A DNA stretch of 64,000 nt from Tigriopus japonicus (Eukaryota > Arthropoda > Copepoda > Harpacticoida > Harpacticidae), in the NCBI GenBank assembly GCA_010645155.1, contig CM021320.1, forward strand, positions 3,299,796-3,363,795, read 5' to 3'. Of the stretch, positions 19,987 to 29,888 are shown piece by piece (the stretch's first letter is position 1; each line of letters begins with the position of its first letter). A program made the position numbers and the translations under genes. Under the pieces are notes generated by a model. The model was not told where the DNA came from. It ran no database searches and worked only from the letters and a program-made list of their open reading frames with translations.

Positions 19987-22900
19987 TTGAGTCACTTCAC
20001 CATGATGGGAAGGTGTGTGGGACCTTTCGGGATGATTGGCTCTCCTAGGATGATCTTGGGATGGTCACTTGTGATGACTTTCTTATTTGTCATTTGTTAC
20101 CTTCCAAAAAGTCCGGTCCCAATGGAAGTTGAACAAGTGATTGATCGTTTCTGTCCAAATTTATGGCACGAAATGGACGCGAACGTAAAGGATGTTTATG
20201 CTTTGAAGAATCAAATTGAGAGGAAATTTTCAAATCAAGCCATCATCAAAAAGAGCTACAATTGTTCCTCACTCATCAATACAATCAATGACCCAAGATC
20301 AAGTAAGTCAAACAAAATACGAACCCATGTGACGAGGTATAACCACCTTTTGAAAATTTCTCTAATTTTGTTTCATGATTCATTACTTTTCCCAATTTGA
20401 ATGTGAGAACGGGCGATGAACCGAATGAATACAAGCTGCACTCAAAATGCAGAACAACTTTTAATCTTGGAACTTTTTTTAACATTTAGTATTAGACAAA
20501 TATTCAATTTCAGTAGAATAGCGATGAATGTATAAACGCTCTTGGATTCAAGTCAAATGAAATTGATCCTGCTTGAAAAGTGTTCTTCAATGATAAGGCT
20601 GGAATTTTAAGGGGGTAAAAATGACGTGGGACGGAAATCCGATACCATTCATTCATTGCTTTCAATTAGGACAACAAAGGAAAAAGTCTTGCCCATGCGC
20701 AGCTAAAAATAGAAATAAAAGTACTGACCAAATCCGAACAAATTGGCCGATCTTTTCATGGATCCTTTTTTTAAATTTTTGTCAAATGTATGGTTTGGCA
20801 AGTACTTTTTACTGTGGGTGCTATGATTGGAGGGTTGAGCCTTGCCCGGCTAGCGAAGCCAAGCATCGCATCATCCAAATTTTTCTGATAAGCATTATAA
20901 TGTCCGTATCATAATGGCATTTGCAGTAAGTAGTATTTCATGGTAATTGAAACCTATAAAAAAATTAATATTTCTTGCGTGAGGGAATATGATACAACTC
21001 AGTGGGCTTAATCGCAACCATTTTCAGGGGTTCGGTCCCAGTCAATATCGATTTGAAATTTCAAATGAAACACTAAATTTCTTTCGACAAGGAATCTTTT
21101 TATAAGAATTCTGATTGCCAGCAGGAGCAAATTTATTGCGTGCATCTACTTCTTCTGGGTAGGCTAAATATTCTAAAGTTCAACTCAATCCTAAATGACA
21201 ATGAAACATCTTATTTCAAACCGAGATTTTAGTCTACTGATGGGAAAACACCAAAAAGAACAAATAAAAAAGAACAAATCAGCAGCAGCATACCAAACAA
21301 ATAGAAATAACAAATAAAAAACAAACAATCGCAAAAAGAAGTTATCAGATGTTGATTGTTTTGGTCTCCCCCAAAATAGGGCTGTCAAAAGTGACACTTC
21401 AGAGAAAGTTTTCAAGACCTTAACTTATTTTTGAACTTTTTCAAATCCTAAGGTCCAAATCAAGTGTTCCAGTTGTGTGGCGTATAAGGGCTGACGATTT
21501 TCTAGAACATTTCAATTCTCGAGAATGAGAATTTCTCGAGAATTCGAGAAAAATTCTCGAGAATTCTCGAGAATTTGAGAAAATAGCGAAAAAAATGTAC
21601 ATTCAAAGCTTCCAAAGAACTTCAAATTGTTTTTTTTTAAGTTTATACCAAAATCAATATGAACATGAGTGTGAAAAACAATGATTGGACCTCACGGACA
21701 ATAATATCTGAAATTTCATTTCTGACATTTCTGAAACGTTCTACTGACATTGTTAAAACTTCGGACATTTTCGCATTTTTGGTCAGCTGTAATTTTCAAA
21801 ACCGGGGTTTCTTGTACACACCACCACAGCCATTAGAATCTCGAAAAAAATCAGACACAGAATCTTGCCTCGAATCTGGACAAGAAGATTTTGTTTGGGC
21901 TGGTTCACGAGTTATTTTCTTGTTCGAATGTACCATAAAGATGTTTATAAAGTTTCAAACATTGCTCATGGCTCCTATTGTTCTTTTACTTGAAACTTTT
22001 GTTTTGAATGAAACAGTTTTGCCATCAATTCCAAAGTATAACCTAGAGTAATCTAATAAAAAATTCTCGAGAATTTTCGATCCTCGATTTTTTCGAGAAA
22101 TTCTCGAGAATTCTCGAGCGAGAATTCTCGAGAATCAGCCCTAGCGTATATCTCTTGGGCCAATCAATCATATAAGAGCATTAATTATTCTGGCGAAAAT
22201 AATCATAAGACATTCCCTATGGCAAATCATTACGGCAACACTGCTTTTTATTTGGAAATGATACAAATTTACCCCATGCAAACTAATATTTAAAAAAACG
22301 AAACAAGTTTGCAGAAAAATATAGAAACACGCAAATCCGTCGTCCAATCACTCGCAAAAGAATGCACGTTACTGCTTATACTTCATTACTTATTTCATTT
22401 TTTTTTTTAATTACTTATTATTCATCATCATATTTATCGATTTTTATCACTTACTTCATCGTCTATAAACTTCTTGAATCGCACCTTTGTACGTGTAAGT
22501 CAGGTTTGAGCCACATCAAAACAAAGTTATGCTTCATCTGCCATTAGTCTAAATACTACGTGTAGTAATGGACCGAAAATGGGACATTTTGCTGCAACAA
22601 AAAGTAGTTGACAACTTCAGCATTTTAATTTATGATTGATATTGAAATTCCAATGGAAATGGGAAAAAGTAGACCAAATAACGAATACTGAAAAATCCGA
22701 TATCTCTTTTTTTTTTTTTTTTTCTCATTTTTTTTTTTTGCGGATTTTTTACTACCGCTACAAGGAATGCAATTCCCTGTAAATTGAAGGATTTCTCCCG
22801 ACAGCTTCAATCCGACCCCCAACAGGATTCGAACCTACGCCGTCTGGGGAAGCACTTACACTCGGCTCTTATAAGAACGCATTAATACGCGCGGCCACTC

Positions 22901-25177
22901 TGGCTTCCTTGAAATATGAAATTGTTGAATTAGATTTTAAGCAAAAAAAACACTTTTCTTCCAAAACGCCATTCTTTAGGCCGCTTGTTAACGCACTTAA
23001 TTAAAAAACGAGAGTATAACAAAATCAAGTCCCATTAGTATTCGTCGAGTATAAACTCTCCCTAGCTACCACGTTTCAAACACAGGGGTTGTCACGAGTA
23101 TATACTCGAGGCCGGTTAATCTGACTTGATTTTGGTGTGCTCTCACTTTTGAATTAGGTGCGTTAACATGCGGCCTTTAATTTTGCCTGACTGCTTTTCG
23201 GCTCATCGTTCATTACAATAGTTGGTTCCATAGAATTTACATCCAATGAAAACAGAACTATGTTTTTAAACTAACTTGCAGCCATGAATTTCTGTAATGA
23301 CCTTGAACGAGTGATCGTTTTTGAAAAGGTTGAGATTTATTTTTGATTTAGATGAGTTTTGCCACCCAACGTTTTTACTCTAAAAAACGCTTATACATCG
23401 TTATGTTTCACTCAAATTTCTAATTCGAGGTATTCGAGAGTTTTTTTGGGTTAAGGATTATGGCAGCGCAGTTTAATCAAGTGTTCTTTTTTTGATATAG
23501 ATCCAAAGAAAAGCAATCTCATTTCAGATCCCGATGGTGTTCCCCTCGCCTTTTCCATCGTGTTTCACCGCGAGTTGTCCGTTCTGGCCACTCAATTGGA
23601 CATGCTTGTCAATGGTGCTCGCCATGCCTTTTGCATCCATGTGGATGCCAAAGTCGACCCCATTATCCGAGATTCGGTTCACAGAATGGCCAATTGCTAC
23701 AAGCAACGCTATCCAGGGATCACCATTATCGTTCCCAACGATACCATTCCCGTGTACTGGGGCCATTTCAGTCTTTTAGAAAGGTCGGTTCATTTGCATG
23801 CAACACTCGATCCCCCTTTGTTCAATGGACCACCTTTGGTTGGGAAAGGCGAGCATTGAAAATTTGAATTTCCAATCCCTCATTCTAGTGATTTACTATG
23901 TGGACGAAGGCTTTACGATTCGAATCATGATTGGAAATACATGATGTCCATCGCTGGAACAGAGCTACCGAGTGTTCCGTTGAGTGTTATGGAATCAAAG
24001 CTTTTGTCCCTAAATGGAAGAAGCATTATCCCCAGTGAAGCTTCTGCCAATCCCAATTTCCACGAACGATACTCGCATGTCTGGGAACTCGATCTCAATC
24101 AAACTTCAAACTCAAAACCTGTTGAGCCTCAGACGGAACCCAAGATGCTTCAGTCTCAAATTGTCAAAGTAGCTCCTCCCCATAACCTGGTGATTCTCAA
24201 AGGCATGAGAAATGTGATATTGAATCGCACAATGGTGGAATTCATACATTTCCATCCAGTGGCCAAGAGCCTTCTACAATGGATCTCCAATAGCTTGATT
24301 CCCGAAGAGGGATTTTACGCCACTCTAGCGCGAGTTCGAATAGGACCCAATAACAACATCACTCAAGATCTGAAGGTAGCTTTTCATTTTCATTTAAAGG
24401 GAGACCCATAAGAATTGTGTACTCAAAACTTAGCGACCTTTCTGTGTACTGCATTTGAGAAGACAACATTGAGAAGATAGAATTTGTTGATTTTAAGGGC
24501 AAAAAAATTCCTCCTCATTCCCATGATTTTTCAAGGAGGATTAGAAGTCTTTGAGTGCATTTTTCCAATGGGCCTCCATGTATGTAAATGATTTTATGAG
24601 CCTCAAGTACAAAATGCTTCATCCAGATATTTACTAAATGTCATTTTGAAAGAACTTTCGTGTTGTTTTCATCTTGCAAAAACTCCTCTTTTTACTTACC
24701 GCGTGTCTATAAAAAGACCTTCTCAAATGAGTGTATGATGTCATCAAAACTCGGTTCAGATATTATTTGATGTCTCAGTAAAATCGTTTCATTTGAGCTT
24801 GACGCCTTTTGAAGTCTTTTTGGAAGAACAATATTCTGAAAAGCAATGAAATTCTCCTTTTTCAGGCTCCAAATGATGAGGAGATCCTATTTCCCCGTTT
24901 GGCTCTTTGGGAGACTGATCTGGATCCATGCTATGGAGGGTACATTCACGAGGTGTGCAATTTCAACTCTCAAGATATTCCCAACCTCATCAATGCAACC
25001 AATTATCAAACCTATTTATTCCTGAACAAATTCGAAGCCACAAGGGACCCTTTAGCTCCAATCTGTTGGCGATCGCATGTGGAATCTCTTCCCTCATCCC
25101 ATCCAGAATTTCATTCCACGGCTGTGAAAGAAGTATCCGTGGATTTCCACGATATGGAGATTAATTATAACACATAA
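19987..25177 (+). CDS. Core-2/I-branching beta-1,6-N-acetylglucosaminyltransferase (GT14)
   Basis: Four exons join in phase to 456 residues: 19987-20302, 23528-23783, 23889-24375 and 24866-25177 (TAA). It is a type II Golgi protein with a membrane span at about residues 22-41 (MILGWSLVMTFLFVICYLP). The catalytic region follows: PLAFSIVFHRELSVLATQLD, then FCIHVDAK, then a Tyr-Trp-Gly motif VYWGHFSLLE, WKYMMSIAGTELPSVPLSV, RNVILNRTMVEFIHFHPVAK, LIPEEGFYATLARV, GGYIHEVCNF and LFLNKFEATRDPLAPICW. These match the GCNT family, which adds GlcNAc in beta-1,6 linkage to galactose or GalNAc on O-glycans and poly-lactosamine. Which acceptor it uses cannot be told from sequence. Intron 1 (3.2 kb) holds three transposons. 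The ATG is the first of the frame; internal Mets at 20005 or 20008 are alternatives. Confidence 0.9.
21487..22142. mobile_element. hAT-type element with TCTCGAGAA-rich ends, in GCNT intron 1
   Basis: Left end AGGGCTGACGATTTTC and right end GAGAATCAGCCCT are inverted. The flanking 8-mers GGCGTATA (21479-21486) and AGCGTATA (22143-22150) agree at 7 of 8 positions. Subterminal regions at both ends are packed with the self-complementary motif TTCTCGAGAA (21520-21583 and 22062-22136). A 130-codon frame inside (21659-22051) is AT-rich and shows no transposase motif, so the element looks non-autonomous. Confidence 0.8.
22707..22911 (-). mobile_element. tRNA-derived SINE
   Basis: On the minus strand the head reads AGAGTGGCCGCGCGTATTAA, resembling the D-arm/A-box of a type II (Leu/Ser-like) tRNA. 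About 50 bases on it has GTAGGTTCGAATCCTGTTGG, a near-ideal RNA polymerase III B box and T-loop. A tRNA-unrelated body of about 75 bases follows, then an A-rich tail interrupted by TGAG (22707-22739 as T on the plus strand). No sure target duplication was found. A decayed tRNA pseudogene is the alternative, but body plus tail favour a SINE. Confidence 0.75.
22979..23175. mobile_element. 197-bp MITE with ~58-bp inverted repeats and TTTA flanks
   Basis: The left arm starts GGCCGCTTGTTAACGCAC and runs to AAAATCAAGTC. The right arm is its inverse, from GACTTGATTTT to GTGCGTTAACATGCGGCC. They are imperfect inverted repeats of about 58 bp. TTTA flanks both sides (22975-22978 and 23176-23179). The TSD could be read as TTA or TTTA, so a PIF/Harbinger or Tc1-like origin is possible but unproven. 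No coding capacity. Confidence 0.75.
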
Positions 25178-26058
25178 GAGGGAAAAAACTGATTTGGTCG
25201 ACCGAAGCTAATCCCTAAAGCCATAAAGAACTTTCTTTTGCAACTTTTTAGCTCCTAGGGAGTGTTCCATACACCCTCTTCGTTGAAAGTTCCAACGGGC
25301 CTTTCAGCCCCTATTTCCACATGAATTACGAGAGCTGATTTCCATTTTCTGGTAGCTTAAACGCGGCTACACGGACTATGTTTTTAGTTTGAACCTACCG
25401 CAAGAACACTGGATGAAGATGTGATGAATGATGACATCGTTCAGATCAATGGAATTCTTGATTGGACCGAAACTCGTTTCGGAAAACTCAGACTTCCCTT
25501 GAGCTTGGACTTGTCATTTTTGAAAGTATGAACTCGTTTTGCAATCTGCTTTTACATCTGTGATGACTTGTGATTAAATGTACTATGTATCTGGTGTCTT
25601 TATTATTCTTTGATTTTCAATATTATAGGAACGAATAAGGATCTTTTTTTGGCATACGAGGATTTATTATTTTGAAGGTTGATCTAATTATTCAAGTAGC
25701 ACTTCAAGAATAATGTCAGGATATCTGATGGGTCCTAATCCCGTATTGTAGTTCTTTTTTTTTTTTGGTGGAGTAATTGTATTATTTGAACAATAAATAG
25801 TCTTATACTTATAGTCGAAACTGGAAGATATGTAGCTGAACAAGCCAAAAATCAACTTGAGAAAAAAGTGGACCGCTAGTTTCTTTTGTGGCGAGGCGAT
25901 TGTGAAGTGAACCCCGCGGTTCATTTATCTTTCAGAAGCCATACGACAGCATTGAAAGCCTATGACATTCACACAACGACGGGACTGTCAAAGATCAACC
26001 AAGTTTCTCAACACAAAAGAAACAAAAATTACGACCGTTGGGGCTACTAATTAGAATA
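25178..26058. other. 3' flank of the GCNT-like gene
   Basis: No further exon supported. An AATAAA near 25792 may be the polyadenylation signal, about 615 bases after the stop. Confidence 0.35.
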
Positions 26059-26309
26059 CAGGGGTCGGCAACCACCTTTGGTCAAGGCCCACAAATTTGT
26101 TTACATGTTTTCAGTGGCCCAGCAAGCAGACGTTGGTAGGTTTTGGGGCCCACAAATTAACGATCAAAGAGCTTTGGGCCCACGAGTATACTAGTACTAT
26201 GGATGTCTCGCGGGCCCACTATTTTGGACTTTCCCCATAGCTCCTGGGCCCACCAAAGACCTCCCTTGGGCCCACATGTGGGCCGTGACCCGCCAGTTGC
26301 CGATCCCTG
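26059..26309. mobile_element. hAT-like MITE of the GGGCCCA family, copy 2
   Basis: It begins CAGGGGTCGGCAACC and ends GGTGCCGATCCCTG-like (AGTTGCCGATCCCTG), inverted ends typical of hAT elements. The flanks are similar AT-rich sequences (ATTAGAATA and AATTAGATTA), so the duplication is imperfect or blurred. The interior carries at least six TGGGCCCA or GGGCCCA modules, as in the element at 9280. Confidence 0.75.
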
Positions 26310-27639
26310 AATTAGATTAGTTGATTAGTTTTCAGAAGCTCAATGACAAGTTTAGACGTATCAACGATTAAAGATCAATACGAGATTTTTGCTCATGATA
26401 TTTGGTCTCGTAATCCTCAACCAACCGCTCTAGAAATAAATATTGACCCTTTCAAAACTCTAAGATTCTCGAATTGCTAATTATGACTAAAGAAGCTTCT
26501 GTAACTATGACCCCAAAAAACAATGTTCATAAGACAATAGTTCATGAGTAAAAGTACTCATGAGTACAAAAGTACATGAGACAATACTTTACGTGGATTT
26601 TTTAAATTACTTTTTTAAAATCTTGGGGATCGAAACAGCTGGATTAAATCAAAATTTATGGCAAGTGAAAGTCAGTCATGATTTTTCAGACTAAATTACT
26701 ACTTTAGAAATATCATGTCAACGACAGTTTGAGGTCATGTTAAGGCCAATAAGTCAATTGGCTCCCGTGTTGCAAAAACCAAGTCAGTTTATGGCCTTCT
26801 CGAGTTTGCTCGCAGCAAAACACTACTTTTTTAACCACTGTGTCCTTAGGGCAGAAGGTATTGCGTGAGTGAATAATAATAAAAAATAATTCAATTTGCT
26901 TGAGTATGTAGTCTTCGACTATTCTTCGATATGGTCTTTTGTACTGTTGTCAACAACAACATTCATTGGTGTACTTAAAGGATACTTGGAAGCGTTTAGC
27001 CTGACTTGATTTAGCCGATTATTTTCCATTAGAACTATTCAACTTATTGTCATGAGGTTGAATGCTAGGTATATGAATTAAAATACCTCGAATATAGCAG
27101 AGTTTAGGCAAAATAGCTCTACTCGAGTTTAGTCTCAAAACGTGCATAAGTTGTGTTTAAAAGGCAACTTGAGCATGGCTATTTGGATTAGTCAGACCAA
27201 AGAAAAAATTTACGAAATATCTTCATGCTGAGTCTTGATCTGGAAAAAAATGACGTCCAAATTCAGTGTTAGAATTCACTTTTTTTATTTATCGCTTTCA
27301 TTTGAAAGCTAAATTCTAGATGCTCGGAGAAAACGGAAACTCTGGTTCTTGTTCTCCTTGCAATGATTTATGCTTAGATCATAAGGTGATCAAGCACTTT
27401 ATTTCATTACAATTAGGGCTAATTTGTTTTTTGTTAATGTTTCGAAGGTAGTCCAAAAACTGGGATAATTGTATCTTTTAAAAACATCAAAAATCGAGCT
27501 CAACTCCTCTTTTGACAGTATCAAAACTCTCAAAGACACCTAGAAAAATTATGTTTAAGCTAGAATCCATATTATCAACCAAGGAGCAAATGTCTTCTTC
27601 GGGAAATACGTTCTATTAAGTCTTCAACAGGAAAAGACC
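26310..27639. other. AT-rich intergenic stretch
   Basis: No gene, RNA or clear repeat recognised. A small palindromic run with AGTACTCATGAGTAC lies near 26550-26570. Confidence 0.3.
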
Positions 27640-28470
27640 AAACTCGCTGATCCAGAGTTTCCTAGAGGGCGAGAGTTGACTGGCTCCATCACATGGTGCT
27701 TCATCCAATCACAATCGGTCCCCCACAGAGGCCCCTCCCCCATCGCTAGATGGTCCAGAAGGCTGAAGGATCCCAAGCAGCGAGCTTTCCCTTTTGGCAC
27801 CACGTGTTCCGTTCGCCAAGCGGCACTCACTAAGCCTTGGCCGTTCGATTTCTCCTTTCTTACCGGTGAATGGAGCGGTTTTCGACGGTTTGAGACTCAC
27901 TTCACGCACCCATCGGTCTTCGTCGAGGAACTTGGATCCCACTCGGAAAGATGTGTTTGAAGAATCTGGCAGTTGTGGTCGGGGTTGACTCCAGGGCTCT
28001 GGAAGCCTCTGGGACCCCGGCCACACAAATTCTTCCCAAGTCCCGAAGGTTCATCCAGTGGGGCCTGGTTATCCTTGGAGGCCGAGGAGGAGGACGAAAG
28101 GGCCTTCAAGGTCTTTGGAGTTGCCTCCAAGCCCCTCCAAAGCGATACACGGCCCCGACGTGAGTGTGAAGCAAAGCAAGAGACACAAGAAGAGGATTGG
28201 AGGAGGCTTCTTCTTCGGCCTCTTTCTTGCTCTCTTAATCGGCCTTGAACAGGCCTAATAGGTAGAACAAATCATGTAGGGGCAGAAGGAACTGTGGAAC
28301 GAACTTGTGAGTTCGTTCCCAGAGCCTCAACTTGGACTTGGTCGATTTCTCCCTTCATCAACAAACAATACGACTGCAGTACAACTCAACCATCTTGGGG
28401 AACAAATTCAAACTAGGAGTACATCATCCATCCTTGAGCTAGAATGCCGTGGGCTAAAATCCAATCGTAA
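27640..28470 (+). promoter_or_regulatory. GC-rich island, possible promoter and 5' exon of the ATP13A-like gene
   Basis: From about 27640 to 28260 the base composition jumps to clearly GC-rich against AT-rich flanks. It has a CCAAT motif (CCAATCACAATCGG near 27706) and a CCCCTCCCCC tract (27729-27741). Several overlapping frames of 60-105 codons are open on both strands, as expected of GC-rich DNA, and none has family resemblance. An ATCGTAAGTAG donor-like site is at 28466-28476, and a TTTTAG acceptor-like site at about 29852-29857 precedes the ATP13A ATG. So a spliced 5' UTR is possible. This is inference. An unrecognised coding exon here cannot be excluded. Confidence 0.35.
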
Positions 28471-29310
28471 GTAGTTTTTGAAGCTGTCACGTTTTTTTCC
28501 CATGCATGACCACCGTCAAACAGGTATACAGTACAAGACGGGTCAAAATATACCGTTGAGAGAAGCAATCTTTAGTTTTGTACGATAGTTTTGGTGACAA
28601 GGTTCATACTAAACACCATGAAAAATTCAAGTTGACGAAAAAGTAAATTGTGATAAAGCCAATCCGCTGTTATATTCTGGAAGGTAAGCTATGCAATATC
28701 TAGAAAAGACAGCCCCCCAGTTGAATTAGGTATATAACTGTATTCTAAATATGTTGGAATATCTGCGTATTTTTTTCTGAGAATGGGTCAGCTGAATCGG
28801 GTTGTTGTTGAAAAGTGTCAGCATCTACCTCGATGAAAATTTTATTTCAAAGGTTCAAGGATCTCTTCATGAAAATTCATGACCTGTTTAAGGTGTCAGT
28901 TATGTTAATGTTGACCATTGCAGGTTCAGAAGACTTGTTGATGGTTAAAATGATAAATAGACGCACATCTTATGTTCTAAGATGCAAAAAAAGCTTTGGG
29001 ATTTGAGGCGTAGAAAAAAGAGGAAATTTAATCAATTCCACTATGGAATAAGAGGAATCGAACTCTTTATTGTCTCTTTCCATTCGAATGCAAATGTGAA
29101 GCCTCATGGTCCCTCCTGCTTTGTTAAGGTCTCGCGTTTTTTTTTATACCAAGTGATTAAAAGTGAAACAATCCCATCCAATAATTTGAAAATCAAATTA
29201 TATTTCGACACCTTATGTGGTTTTTGGGGTTACTTTGTCCTAAAAACAGGCAATGCAGCTTCTGAAAAAAGAATAATACGTATATGAAGGAAGAAATTGG
29301 ATGCTTTCAG
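28471..29310. other. AT-rich spacer
   Basis: Nothing recognised. Frames of 63-101 codons at 28815-29287 are AT-rich, start at ordinary ATGs and lack motifs. Confidence 0.3.
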
Positions 29311-29485
29311 CAGGGGTGGGCAACCAGTGGGCCCAAGAGTGGTCATTGATGGGCCCAGGGGCTATGGATTAAATCCAAAATAGTGGACTCAAGAGTATCC
29401 ATAATACTGTACTCGTGGGCCCAAAGCTCTTTGATGGTTATTTGTGGGCCCAAAAACCTTCTGTTTGTTGGGCCCTAGCCGAAAA
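29311..29485. mobile_element. GGGCCCA-family MITE relic, copy 3
   Basis: It begins CAGGGGTGGGCAACCAGTGG and contains the same TGGGCCCA modules and AGCTCTTTGAT spacer as the copies at 9280 and 26059. The right inverted end is not recognisable, so the copy is truncated or decayed and the end position is approximate. Confidence 0.6.
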
Positions 29486-29888
29486 TCTATTGCTTACTCT
29501 TCTACTAATCTACTAAATGAAATTATTATACAGTTGTAAGAAAATGCGATGAAATGCAATTGTTTTCATTTTTATCGTCCAAGTCGTAATTAATCACCAT
29601 AAAACTAAGAAGAATGATTGTCAGTGTCAACAAAATAGCTCGAAGCTCACTGTTTATAATTGGAATTCTTGAAATTCATCTTCGGGCGCAGTACATAAAT
29701 ACATGCACACACAACCCAGTTCCAGCGTCCAGTATCAGTTTTCTATCCACAAGACTCAGAAGTGATCAAAACTTCGTTGTTTTCAGTGTCATCTTCAAGA
29801 CATGAAACATCAGTTACAACCCTCCGAGTCTTCAACATCATCCTGAAACCAACCATCTTTTAGTGCGAGAACCAAAGGAACCAGCAAA

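Noticed and set aside
21659..22051. 130-codon frame inside the TTCTCGAGAA-rich hAT element
   Set aside because: No hAT transposase motif (for example the dimerisation block) is visible; treated as non-coding element interior.
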